DNA of 64,000 nt from Megaustenia siamemsis (GCA_032433765.1 JAVIAB010000102.1:13328414-13392413); one strand, 5' to 3'; shown: positions 1 through 10,820, counted from the stretch's first letter. A program made the numbers and translations. The notes: a model not told the origin generated them from the letters alone.

Positions 1-1640
1 AAGTAAGGACTGACAATACGCATAAAATACAAATTTCAGTTAAATGCATAAAAAAAGTTCTGAAATATGAAAATCAAACAATAAAAAATAAAATCAGCAC
101 GATAAACTGCAGCTGTTACACCATTAGTGGTGAGGGAATATGGCTTTGGTGCTTAATTTTCTCCATGGCTGTTGACACATATTGGGGTGGGCAGCAGCAC
201 ACCAGTTCACAACACTTTGGCAGAGGAGGAAATGTGTGATCTTCAGTTACATAGACTGAGTGAACCAAGCAGCCAAATAGGCATATTGGAAACTAGGAGG
301 TAGACATAGGCATGTGTGATTCTGATGTCAGAAATATGCGGTTGTTGTAAAGTTGATGACAGGGATAACTACAAATGAAATAAAAAATATGTTGATAAAA
401 GAGTTATGCTGATAAGAGATGCTGCAAGACAACATATTAACTGTCCTGTGATGTCATTTATCACATAAAAGGTCCAAACCAGACCATTTCTGTAATCATG
501 ATATTGGAAAATAGCTTGCTGTAGGTGGTGGGTGGTTGGATCTTGGATAGCCTGGTCAATAACAAGGGCACTAACAATCTCACCACCATAAACACCATAA
601 AGTGAAGGCCGTATGCTATTGCTTGGGAAAAATTTGCTGAAAGTGAAATAAATATTTGTACTCCAAACTCCTTCTGTTAAATAAGTGCTAGTGAAGGAAA
701 CCTGCCTGCTGAGGAAAAAATCCACAAAATCTCTAGAATTAGAATGCATTATATTGGGCCAAAAAGTGCAAAAGCCCACAGGCCACAGGGTTGTTAACAA
801 ACAAACAACAATAAATCTCTTAAAACTTTAGACTAGGGCTTGGATTTTTATGACATGTCATATTTTTTTTCCTGACATGTGACATCAACTTGTTTCAAGC
901 CTTTCTGAACACTCTGACGCTGTTTTTATTGCTCATATAAATGCATATTTTAACCATAATTTAGGTTAAGATCATATATTGACAAATTGGGGGGTATAAA
1001 TGCATATTTTTATTATATCATTTTAGGGACAATAAAACTTTCATTTAGATGACTATTTATTAAGTAGAAAAAAATATGGCCAATCAAGAAAGAAATAAAA
1101 TTTGTAATTTTATTGTTACAAAACATGTAAACTTGTCTGAATAAATGTGTGTCTATAACCCAGACAAAGTTATTCAAAATAAATATTTAGATGGAAAATT
1201 AATGACTACTTTTCATATGTGAGGGTAAACATTTGAAGTTAAAATATTAAATAAACTTTTGGCCAAAACACTGCGCCGAGCTGCAGCACACAGGAGTGAC
1301 AGTAGAGTTAAGAAAGTTTGTTCTGAAGTGAGAAGTTAAACAGGAATACCATCCTAAGCGGTTTCACTGTTTGAGGTGGCAACAACCCAGTCAGACACTA
1401 CTTTTGTGTTAAAGTAATTGCAGACACCGAGAAAGAAAATAAATGTGTCCAAAAATTGAAAAAAAAAAACAACTTTTAGATATGGACATGAAAGCAGAGC
1501 CCGGCGCAAAAGATGTAGACACCTTAGCAGATAATTTAACATAATTTTAAATAGCAAATGAGTAATTAACTTATGTCATATTTGTGTCTATTTTTCATTT
1601 TTAGATCATATTTTTCATTTTTTAGGCCATAGATGCAAGA
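1..1640. other. AT-rich flank with no recognised gene
   Basis: No exon of a known family, RNA gene or tandem array was recognised. A 143-codon frame is open on the minus strand at 369-800 (contains GVYGGEIVSALVIDQ), in moderately complex sequence. It could be a degraded mobile-element ORF or an unrecognised exon. I cannot assign it. Confidence 0.4.
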
Positions 1641-2009
1641 TCATCATCATCATCGAGTGCCATCTCCGCAATGAAGGTCAGCTACCATAGAGCGCCATTC
1701 TGCTCTGTCTCTTGCTTTGATGGTGCAGGTTGTCATAGGCTGATTTGTCCATCTTTTGATGTTACTCGTCCATGTTAGTCTTGGTCTGCCTCTGCTTCTT
1801 TTACCTTGTATTTTCCCCTCCAGGATTACTTTTAGTAGGCTGTTGTGTCTTTTAACATGGCCCAAAAATGTCATCTGTCTTGTTTGAATTGTATTTAGTA
1901 ATTTTCTTTTCATTTTTAGTTGTTTTAAGACTTCATCATTTTCTGTAATATTTCCTCATATTATTTCTAGAATGTTTTCTTTCCTTTCCATCCAATTCTA
2001 CCTATTCTT
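1641..2009 (-). mobile_element. RTE-like LINE 3' end, family C
   Basis: The minus strand encodes the C-terminal tail of a non-LTR reverse transcriptase (TRQMTFLGHVKRHNSLLKVI, GKRSRGRPRLTWTSNIKRW) and ends in a (GAT)n tail. It is 5'-truncated. It shares with 8705-9072 a 30-bp insertion and the same junction to a second copy. The RTE assignment rests on the FLGHVKRHNSLL / GRGRPRLTW pattern and the trinucleotide tail. Confidence 0.75.
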
Positions 2010-2345
2010 CTCATCATCATCGAGTGCCATCTCCACAACGAAGGTTGGCTACCATGGAGCATTTGTCTTGTTTGAATTGTGTTTAGTAATTCTCTTTTCA
2101 CTTTTAGTTGTTTTAAGACTTCATCGTTTGTTTTCATTTTCTTCCATCCAATTCTGTCTATTCCTCTATATATTCAAATTTCAAAGCCTTCAATTCTCTG
2201 TTCTGTTTTCTTGTCTAATGTCCATGTTTCTGCACCATATAGGAATGTTGAGAAGATTTAACATTTTGCTATTCTCAGTTTTAGCCCTAGTGTTATTTGT
2301 TTTGATGTTAGTATGTTCTTCATGACATTAAAATTACTTTTTGCT
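2010..2345 (-). mobile_element. RTE-like LINE 3' end, family C, second copy, internally deleted
   Basis: It begins with the same (ATC)n tail as the copy before it and follows it directly. It jumps from the last-codon region to the middle of the tail region, then continues to the equivalent of WIYRRIGRIGWKE. It is degenerate and non-coding. Confidence 0.65.
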
Positions 2346-2429
2346 ACTCCTATTTTTTTTCTTTATTTCAGATGCAAGCATATTTTGATGATTTTTAGGT
2401 CATGACATTTTTTCTAGCTCATAAAAATG

Positions 2430-3065
2430 AGAGCCCTATTTATGATAATCAACATCAACTAAATCTGATAAAAATCAGCACTCATCATGTCTGATGAAAA
2501 ATCAACATGCAGCAAAGCATATAAACATCAAAAGCTATTAGATCTTATGAAAATCAGCATCTATTAAATCTTTATAAAATGTAGCATTCAACAAATCTTG
2601 AAAATTAACACCCATCATACCTTATGAAAATCCAGATCCATTAAATGCTATAAAACAAAGCACTCATCAAATTTGACTAAAATCAACATCCACGACATCA
2701 TATAAACATAACAAAATCATGAAATCTTATGAAAAATCAACATCCACTACATCATATAAACATAACAAAATCATGAAATCTTAAAAAAAATCAGCATTCA
2801 CTACATCATATAAACATAATAAAATCATGAAATCTTACGAAAAATCAGCATCCACAACATCATATAAACATAACAAAATCATTAAATCTTACAAAAAATC
2901 AACATCCACTACATTTTTATAAAAATCAATATTAATCAAATTTTAAGAAAATTAACATCGATAACATCTTATGAAAATCGAAGTCATATGCTATAAAACA
3001 AAGTACCCATCAAATCTGATAAAACTCAGCATCTATCAAATCTTATAACAAAGATATTTCACAAG
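2430..3065. repeat. AT-rich degenerate minisatellite, about 54 bp in its centre
   Basis: Around 2690-2920 a unit with ATCAACATCCACTACATCAT and AAACATAACAAAATCATGAA repeats four to five times. Flanking sequence consists of shorter, more diverged relatives. Confidence 0.7.
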
Positions 3066-3077
3066 TATTATAAGTAA

Positions 3078-3622
3078 AAAAAAAATAGGTAAAGTACCCC
3101 CGTGACGCTGAGTGGCGTATAGGGAATATGGTGCTCTATCTATCTATTGTCCTTTCAAGCCGAAGACGGCACATAGGGCAGCACCAATCTCAAAAACAGA
3201 AACCTTGCGTGCCAAAATGGCACATATTGCAGAGATCACTGCTTCTAAAATCTATGGCTCTGTTTCCATAGCAACACTTTTTACAATGACAGCTTGTCAA
3301 GCCATCGATCAATCTCCTTAGTCGCCTCTTACGACATGCCTGGAAGGTCACAGAGTCACTATTCTTTACTTCCCTCATAATGAAGCCCCGGTAACACATG
3401 GGAAATATGGTGTTAGTGACCATAAATTTTACAGACCTTCAGCACATGATTTTTGGGGTAATGTGGTCAGTATTACGCCCGTGCCGCTTTACTTTCCCAG
3501 AAAAAATCCGGTACCCATTTAAGGCTTGGTGAACCTTGGAAGCCGTCGGTTGTGATCGAACCCTCCCTCTTGTCCTTTGTAGTCCAGTTCACTAACCACT
3601 GAGCTATCGCAGCTCTCAAGTA
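3078..3622 (-). mobile_element. tRNA-derived SINE1 copy, interrupted by element M
   Basis: On the minus strand the element starts near 3622 with GCGATAGCTCAGTGGTTAG (A-box-like), then GGTTCGATCAC (B-box-like), and ends in a T run at 3078. A 267-bp element M is inserted at 3134-3400. About 11 bp (aatatggtg core) are duplicated on both sides. Confidence 0.75.
3134..3400 (-). mobile_element. Element M, SINE-like, with (GATA)n tail, inserted in SINE1
   Basis: A near-identical copy lies at 33093-33358 and a fragment at 10375-10480. On the minus strand it ends CTTGAAAGGACAATAGATAG, the same end as the K-family LINEs here. No tRNA-like head was seen. Confidence 0.65.
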
Positions 3623-3894
3623 TTATAAATGCAACATCCAAAAGCTGTGATGAAAGACGGTATCTGACATTATAAAGAGTCCTACACCCTTGCATTATGG
3701 TTGGTATTCAAATACTTTTAATTTGAATCATACAGACATCCCATCATCGTTCATCTTCACAAAATTTATCACAAAAGTGAGTGTGCGTGTGTTGGGATTC
3801 ATTCTTTTCTTTCATAACAATTTTTTTTGGGGAACATGTTTCAATGATTTTCATTCCAATGTTGTGCTACCAATACCTGACACAAGCTAAAGAA

Positions 3895-4260
3895 CAAGAA
3901 GAAAAATAACCACCACTGAGATGAGATGTTAGACAAACGTCAGGAAACAGTCTGAGAGATAAGATCAGAAATGAAGAACTGAGAAAAAAGCTAGGAATAT
4001 TTCCTGCCACAGAGTACATAGATAAACTATAGGTAAAATTGTTTGGCCACGTGGTAAGGCAGAAAGATTAAAACACCATACAATATGCTCTGAATAAAAG
4101 TTGTGACCCAAGGGGTGACCACGAAAAAGATGGAGTGATGAAATATTACAAACACTAGGAAACATAACAGCAGCAGAATCAACAGAAGAGCTAAAGACTG
4201 CAAATTGTGTCTATCCTTGACGCTGAATAGCAAATTAAGAAGGAAAGAAGAAGAAAAAAT
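3895..4260 (+). mobile_element. Degenerate LINE C-terminal remnant, family D
   Basis: The broken plus-strand frames match the copy at 28600-29105 (TTEM.C, two-Lys stretch, then a GH or WxGH-type turn). Several stops and shifts are present. Confidence 0.5.
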
Positions 4261-4609
4261 GCTTCAATGACATTTTCTCTTGTTTCTTCCCCACCTCAAC
4301 TTATCTCATATGTAATTAGTTCCCTCTCTTTATATATTCTGAAAACCATTTTTTTGCTTTTAGGTGTATTAAGCTACCTAACAATATCTCATTTTTCTTT
4401 GTGGCTACATTCTTGTTTCAAGATTGATCATGAGTATTTAATTTTCTATAAGCAATGCAGATTTGTGATCTGTTTCATTTTGTTTGTTATTTTGTTGTCT
4501 CTTCTGAAGGAAAAGCTTTGAAACCTTTCAATTGTTTGTATTGCCTTTTCCACAACATGGTTTAATAGTTTTTTTGTGTTATTTTATTGTGCTGCTGTAG
4601 AGTCAATAA

Positions 4610-4900
4610 ACAGTTACAAACATGACCTACCTAGGTAGCAAAATGCCTAGAGATGGAGACATAACATCAGAAATCATGACACACATTGCACTATCATCAA
4701 ATGCTTTTAATAAACTGATGAGTAGCGGGAGATCCTAAGTACTCAGTGAATTAACAAAACTTAGATTGTTCAACTTCTGTAAGGTACCAGCGCTAACATA
4801 TGGATGTGAGAGTTGGAAATCTGTCAAGACTTTAGATAGGAAATTAAATGCCTTTAAAAAAAGGACAAAACAAAATAATGACGTTCTGGCCTACATGTGG
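4610..4900 (+). mobile_element. LINE reverse-transcriptase C-terminal remnant
   Basis: Plus-strand pieces TYLGSKMPRDGDITSEI and FNFCKVPALTYGCESW are typical of the end of a non-LTR reverse transcriptase. It is followed directly by the 38-bp array. Confidence 0.6.
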
Positions 4901-4940
4901 GCTTATTCAGAGAATGAAGACAACACAAACAGACAATGAA

Positions 4941-6064
4941 ATGAAGAAAAACTCTACTACATGTTCTAGAGTAACTAGAATGAAGATAAACTCTACTACA
5001 TGTTCTAGAGTAACTAGAACTAACACATAAACTCTACTACATGTTCTAGAGTAACTAGAATGAAGATAAACTCTACTACTTGTTCTAGAGTAACTAGAAT
5101 AAACTCTACTACATGTTCTAGAGTAACTAGAATGAAGATAAACTCTACTACTTGTTCTAGAGTAACTAGAATAAACTCTACTACATGTTCTAGAGTAACT
5201 AGAATGAAGATAAACTCTACTACATGTTCTAGAGTAAATAGAATAAACTCTACTACATGTTCTAGAGTAACTAGAATGAAGATAAACTCTACTACATGTT
5301 CTAGAGTAACTAGAATGAAGATAAACTCTACTACATGTTCTAGAGTAACTAGAATGAAGATAAACTCTACTACATGTTCTAGAGTAACTAGAATGAAGAT
5401 AAACTCTACTATATGTTCTAGAGTAACTAGAACTAACAGATAAACTCTACTACATGTTCTAGAGTAACTAGAATGAAGATAAACTCTACTACATGTTCTA
5501 GAGTAAATAGAATAAACTCTACTACATGTTCTAGAGTAACTAGAATGAAGATAAACTCTACTACATGTTCTAGAGTAACTAGAACTAACACATAAACTCT
5601 ACTATATGTTCTAGAGTAACTAGAATGAAGATTAACTCTACTACATGTTCTAGAGTAACTAGAATGAAGATAAACTCTACTACATGTTCTAGAGTAACTA
5701 GAACTAACACATAAACTCTACTACATGTTCTAGAGTAACTAGAACTAACACATAAACTCTACTACATGTTCTAGAGTAACTAGAACTAACACATAAACTC
5801 TACTACATGTTCTAGAGTAACTAGAACTAACACATAAACTCTACTACATGTTCTAGAGTAACTAGAACTAACAGATAAACTCTACTACATGTTCAAGAGT
5901 AACTAGAATGAAGATAAACTCTACTACATGTTCTAGAGTAAATAGAATAAACTCTACTACATGTTCTTGAGTAACTAGAATGAAGATAAACTCTACTACA
6001 TGTTCTAGAGTAACTAGAATGAAGATAAACTCTACTACATGTTCTAGAGTAACTAAAACTAACA
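4941..6064. repeat. Minisatellite of 26-38 bp with an internal palindrome
   Basis: Units read AACTCTACTACATGTTCTAG then AGTAACTAGAATGAAGAT, with shorter variants and an ACTAACACAT variant. Each unit holds TTCTAG-N5-CTAGAA, an inverted repeat. There are roughly 35 units. The open frames across it are unit-length artefacts. Confidence 0.9.
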
Positions 6065-6254
6065 GATAGAACAGAAATAAAAATTTAATGAGATGAGATG
6101 AAAAGATGAAACGAAATGAAATATGTCTGTGTGGACAAAGTAGATTTCCCTTTCATTTTGTCTTCTCATTTCATTTCATTTTTTATCTATTTCTTTTTGA
6201 TCTACTTGTTCTACTACTAGTTTGATCTACTAGTTTTCAAATCCACGTCACTTC

Positions 6255-6425
6255 TTCGGATGATAGAGATGGGAGTTAAGATGGGCAAGGCCAGAAATGA
6301 GAAACTTAGTGGGCATGTAAGAAGACTTATCAACCAACACAGAACTGGAGTCGTCAGTCACTGGACACTGCGGGACTTGCTGAGGAGGTAATCTGAGCAC
6401 TTATGAACATGTTCAGAGTGCAATG
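6255..6425 (+). repeat. Dispersed repeat R3
   Basis: Related copies lie at 39105-39290 (minus) and twice at 61540-61860 (plus). A conceptual frame reads RRLINQHRTGVVSHWTLRDL with CSEC further on, as in a retroelement tail. The family is unknown. Confidence 0.55.
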
Positions 6426-6439
6426 ATGATGACCCGCAA

Positions 6440-6845
6440 ATAACTCAACTACTAGTTTTAGTTACTCTAGAACATATGGTAGAGCTTGTCTTCATTTCGA
6501 TGTTCGTTTCTATTGTCCTTGTTTTTAGATGAAGGCTGCTTGTAAGCCGAAACATCATTATTTTGTTTTGTCCTATTGTAAAGCTGTCTCCAAACTCTGT
6601 AGAAGTGTATGCTACACCCAAACACTTGCTTACTTAACACTTAGGCACCACATATGGTAATGATAAATGTAATGTTAACTTGCATTTGATACTCCCCACA
6701 ACAAAATATTTCTTTTCTTCCACTTCTGTTCTGATTTCCTTCCATTTATCGAGCCAACAATAAATTCCCTTAGCTTTTTTGTGTAAAAAATAAATAATCA
6801 TTTAAGCATGAAACATTATATTAAGCATTTAGTAATCACAGAAAA
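6440..6845. other. Intergenic stretch with an inverted fragment of the preceding array
   Basis: 6447-6500 is an inverted, diverged copy of the 4941-6064 unit. 6515-6570 holds a hammerhead-like motif described in the findings. Nothing else was recognised. Confidence 0.5.
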
Positions 6846-7395
6846 AATTCATATTATCTGTTAGACATCACATATATCTTCATTAGTATATGGAATATCA
6901 CAGATACATTCACATATTTTAATACATATATAACATAAATATTCACCTGTCTACAAGACATCATAGAAAGATATACATGTCTACAAGACATCACAAAAAC
7001 ATTCACCTGTCTGTAAGACATCACAGAAACATTTACCTGTCTATAAGACACCACAGAGACATTCACCTGTACTGTACGGCATCACAGAGACATTCACCTG
7101 TCTGTAAGACATCACAGAAACATTCACCTGTCTATAAGACATTACAGAAACATTCACCTGTCTATAAGACATCACAGAAACATTCACCTGTCTATAAGAC
7201 ATCACAGAAACATTCACCTGTCTATAAGACATCACAGAAACATTCACCTTGCCTATAAGACATCACAGAAACATTCACCTTGTCTATAAGACATCACAGA
7301 AACATCCACCTGTCTATAAGACATCACAGAAACGTTCACCTGTCTATAAGACATCACAGAAACATTCACCTATCTGTAGGACATCAGACAATATT
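6846..7395. repeat. 30-bp minisatellite with donor-like motif on the minus strand
   Basis: The unit is ACATTCACCTGTCTATAAGA then CATCACAGAA, about 17 copies, most nearly identical in the centre. On the MGAT4 sense strand each unit reads TCTTATAGACAGGTGAATG. Confidence 0.92.
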
Positions 7396-7745
7396 TACAA
7401 TGTGCAACAACAAAATATTTATCTCAAAGCACAACAAAAAAATAACATAAATATTCACCTGTCTTCAAAATAATACACACGCATTCACTTATCTACAATG
7501 TAATATATAAACATTCACTTATCTGCGATATAATATATTAAAATTCACTTATCTGTAAGGTAAAACATAAATAATCACTTATCTGTAAAGCAATACATAC
7601 AAATTCACTTATCTGCAATGTAATATATTAACATTCACTTATTTTAAAGGTAATACATAAACGTTCACTTATCTGTAAAGCAGTACAAACAAATTCATTT
7701 ATATGTAAGGTGATGTAGTAACATTCGCCTGTCTATATAAGACAT
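7396..7745. repeat. Degenerate relatives of the 30-bp array
   Basis: CATTCACTTATCTGTAA and similar recur about every 36-38 bp with heavy divergence. Confidence 0.65.
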
Positions 7746-7932
7746 TAACAAATAACCATTCATCAAGCATTAAATTATCTTTAACATCAACTTTAACATC
7801 AACTTTACACGAGCATCAATTACTCATCTTCACAATATAAAAATGCAAATCTGTATCTACAATTCACTCTCTAGTTATTTCATTACATTTTTCTTTCATT
7901 TACACAATATTTTCTGACAAAAGTTTCTAGAT

Positions 7933-7938
7933 TTTATT
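7933..7938 (-). promoter_or_regulatory. Candidate polyadenylation signal AATAAA
   Basis: The minus strand reads TTAATAAAATC about 105 bases after the proposed MGAT4 stop at 8041. The region is AT-rich, so such hexamers occur by chance. Confidence 0.25.
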
Positions 7939-8040
7939 AATTTATCATGTAGTGCATTCCCCTTATGAATATATTTTTTATAAGTTTTCACGTAAGCCAT
8001 TGATTTGAACACAAGAAAATGATGATTTTTTCTATAAATA

Positions 8041-8067
8041 CTACCTCTTGCTTTCTTGAATCATAAT
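8041..8067 (-). CDS. MGAT4: Probable terminal MGAT4 exon J (8 codons and stop)
   Basis: After the acceptor TCTTATTTTCACAG the minus strand reads IMIQESKR and TAG. Family members end with a short strand after WxILxE, of the form I-x-I-x-K, and this segment has the right phase (0), length and alternating hydrophobic pattern. No better candidate was found between 12099 and 1. An AATAAA follows about 105 bp after the stop. The exon is too short to be proven by similarity alone. A different last exon further downstream remains possible. Confidence 0.55.
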   Translation of the reverse strand: MMIQESKR

Positions 8068-8177
8068 CTGTGAAAATAAGATGAAAATAATTTACAGATT
8101 ATTACATAAAATATCAATGAAATTATAAAGCAACAAAAACTCTTTGTTGATGAATTTACTTATCCTATCCATAAGTA

Positions 8178-8440
8178 AAAAAAAAAGTTAACAGCCCCCG
8201 TCACGCCAAGTGGCGTATAGGGAAATATGGTGTTAGTGACCATAAATTTTACAAACCTTCAGCACATGATTTTTAGAGTAATGTGGTCGGTATTATGCCC
8301 ATGCTGCTTTACTTTCCCATAAAAAAATCTGGTACCCATTTAAGGCTGGGTGAACCCGGAAGCCGTCGGTTGTGATCGAACCCTACCTCTTGTCCTTTGT
8401 AGTCCAGTTCACTAACCACTGAGCTATGACAGCTCCCCTG
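8178..8440 (-). mobile_element. tRNA-derived SINE1 copy
   Basis: It runs on the minus strand from the A-box-like GTCATAGCTCAGTGGTTAG to the CGCCACTTGGCGTGACG hairpin and a T run. It starts about 100 bp upstream of proposed exon J. Confidence 0.75.
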
Positions 8441-8502
8441 TCCATAAGTGCCATGAACAATTTTGGAGAGTTATAGTTGTCTATCATGTTTTTGCTATTC
8501 AT

Positions 8503-8704
8503 TCAATCATTGGTTGTTGTCTTCACATCGAAGGTTGGTTACCATGGAGTGCCATTTTACTCTGTCTCTTGTCTTGATGGTGTATGTTGTCATAGGTTCA
8601 CGTGACCACCTTTTGATATTACCTGTCCACTTTAGTCTTAGTCTGCCTCGTCTACCTTGTATCTTCCCTTCCATGTTGTCTTTTAGAAGGGTATTATGTC
8701 CCTT
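8503..8704 (-). mobile_element. RTE-like LINE 3' end, family C
   Basis: The minus strand encodes HNTLLKDNMEGKIQGRRGRL and WTGNIKRWSREPMTTYTI. It is truncated where the next copy starts. Confidence 0.65.
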
Positions 8705-9072
8705 CATCATAATCATTGTGTGCCGTCTCCGCATCAAAGGTTGGCTACCATGGAGCCTCATTCCACTCTGTCTCTTGCATTAATGGTGCAGATTGTCATA
8801 GGCTGGCTTGTCTATCTTTTGATGTTACTCGTCCACATTAGTATTTGTGTGCCTCTGTCTCTTTTACCTTGTATTTTCCCTTTCAAGATTACTTTTAGTA
8901 GACTGTTGTGTCTTTTAACATGCCCCAAAAATGTCATCTGTATTGTTTGAATTGTATTTAGTAATTCTCTTTTCATTTTTAATTGTTTTAAGACTTCATC
9001 ATTTTCTGTAATATTTCCTCATATTATTTCCAGAATGTTTTCTTTTCTTTCCATCCAATTCTACCTATTCTT
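8705..9072 (-). mobile_element. RTE-like LINE 3' end, family C, with 30-bp insertion
   Basis: It matches 1641-2009 including the CTGTAATATTTCCTCATATT insertion and the exact junction to a following copy. Confidence 0.7.
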
Positions 9073-9255
9073 CTCATCATCATCGAGTGCCATCTCCGCA
9101 ACAAAGTTTGCCAACATGGAGCGCCATTCTGCTCTGTTTCTTGGTTTGATGGTGCAGGTTGTCATAGGCTGATTTGTCCATCTTTTGATGTTACTTGTCC
9201 ATGCCATGTTAGTCTTGGTCTGCCTCTGCCTCTTTTATTCTATTCTTCTATAAAT
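9073..9255 (-). mobile_element. RTE-like LINE 3' end, family C, split by an insertion
   Basis: The copy breaks off at TAAATCCAC and resumes at 10172. The 9256-10171 segment lies between two copies of that 9-bp motif. Confidence 0.65.
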
Positions 9256-9589
9256 CCACGTCATTAGCTGTAAATAGAAGGTTGTGATGTGTCATGATTA
9301 TTCAAGGCAATTTAAGAAGGTAGTTTGCCATTCCTTTCCTTCTTGGCAGTGACTGTACTAGTCGGTGATCACAGCCATTGTCTCTATACATGAGATCCTC
9401 TGCCTGCCATCGCGGTGTGGGGACCATAACCGGCACTACTTGTTGGCTGCTCCCACAACACCATCCACCACCTGCTCCAATGGCTTCACATAACCCTGAT
9501 AGGGGGGCTAAACGGGGAGCTCCACCTTGCCCAGGGGTGTCCCGAAGACTAGCGGAGGAAAGGAGACGTCTTACTCAAATACTTTTCAA
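9256..9589. other. GC-richer segment of the nested insertion
   Basis: It lies upstream of the family-B LINE and inside the same target-site duplication. An open frame covers part of it, but I recognise no protein. It may be the 5' part of the inserted element. Confidence 0.4.
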
Positions 9590-10171
9590 ATACTTGGGCA
9601 CAATAATTACATCATGGGAGATGCACCACAGAAATAAAAAGCAGAATAGCTCAGGCCAAAATAGCATTTCAGAAAATGAAAAATATCTTATGCAACAAAT
9701 CTATGTCAATAAAAATGAGAAAGAGAGTTAATCAGTGCTATATAGAACCAATTCTGGCCTATGGAAGCGAATCATGGACAGTAGACAAACAAATGAAAAG
9801 ACGGTTAGAGGCCACAGAGATGGGATTTCTCAGAAGAATGTTGAAAGTTCCCTGGACAGATAAAAAGACCAATGAGGAAGTTCTCAAAGAGGCCAACACA
9901 AAAAGGGAGCTCTTAAAAAACATCAGAAAGAAGCAATCAACATTTTTCTGGCACATCATGAGAAGAGGAAAGTTGGAATACTTGGTTACAACTGGCAAAA
10001 TAAAAGGAAAGAGAGATCGCGGACGACAAAGAGAGAAAATACTGGATAGCTTGGTGTCATGGCATGGAAAACAGTCAACAACAGAACTGATATGATGCAC
10101 TGTGGATAGAAGATTGTGGAGGGACATGATCGCCTACGCCAACCGGCAGGGTACATGATGATGATGATGAT
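9590..10171 (+). mobile_element. RTE-like LINE 3' end, family B, nested insertion
   Basis: It encodes SRIAQAKIAFQKMKNIL-like, YGSESWTVDKQMKRRLEATE, MGFLRRMLKVPW, FWHIMRRGKLEYLVTTGKI and RGRQREKILDSL. It ends in (GAT)5. The C-terminal frame is open to a TGA after TTELI. Confidence 0.8.
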
Positions 10172-10345
10172 GATAAATCCACATTTCAAAGGCTTCAATT
10201 TTCTGTTCTGTTTTCTTGTCTAATGTCCATATTTCTGCACCATACAGGAATGTTGAGTAAATATATCACTTTGCTATTCATAGTTTTAATTCTGATGTTA
10301 TTTGCTTTGATGTGAATATATTTTTCATGTTGTTATGTTGGTTTT
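10172..10345 (-). mobile_element. Continuation of the split family-C LINE
   Basis: It resumes after the nested insertion with the equivalent of TEQKIEAFEMWIY and the tyrosine-rich end of the palm/thumb region. Confidence 0.6.
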
Positions 10346-10374
10346 TGTCATTTCTATTCTTTTGTTTTACCCGT

Positions 10375-10480
10375 GTGTTACTGGGGCCTCATTACGAGGA
10401 AAGTAAACAATAGTGACACTGTGACCTTCCAGTAAGAGGCAACTAAGGAGGTTGATCGATGGTCTGACATCCCGTAAAAG
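10375..10480 (+). mobile_element. Fragment of element M
   Basis: CGTGTGTTACTGGGGCCTCA and GTGACACTGTGACCTTCCAG match the start of element M at 33358 and 3400 in reverse orientation. Confidence 0.55.
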
Positions 10481-10684
10481 TCTCCCTGTTTTCCGGTGTG
10501 TGACTGTTCTGGCAACATGACGCAATTGCCGATGGAAGTCAAATTTAAGTTATAAATGAATTTCATTGCCTGTAGTAAAAATAAATGAAAGTGTTCTTGT
10601 GTGTAATTTCGAAGACATATTAACAGATATTAATAAAGAGGTGGCTTATATACACCAATCTACTGAGGAAATGAAAAAACTATA

Positions 10685-10820
10685 GTCATGTAAACAAGGC
10701 ACAGTGGTCTGGAAATAACAATAATGGAATGGATGGTTACTTGATGACACATCAGGGGCAGACCAAGATGAAGGTGGTTTCAAGACATCAATGAGACCTT
10801 GAACATAACAACAGTAGAAG
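10685..10820 (+). mobile_element. LINE C-terminal remnant, family J
   Basis: Reads IRGRPRWRWFQDINETL and DLVRKRNSFRRAVMN, the usual end of a non-LTR retrotransposon ORF2. Its last codons seed the following array. Confidence 0.65.

Noticed and set aside
369..800. 143-codon minus-strand frame as a real gene
   Set aside because: No family recognised, no splice context tested, and not in line with MGAT4. Left as unassigned in the flank entry.
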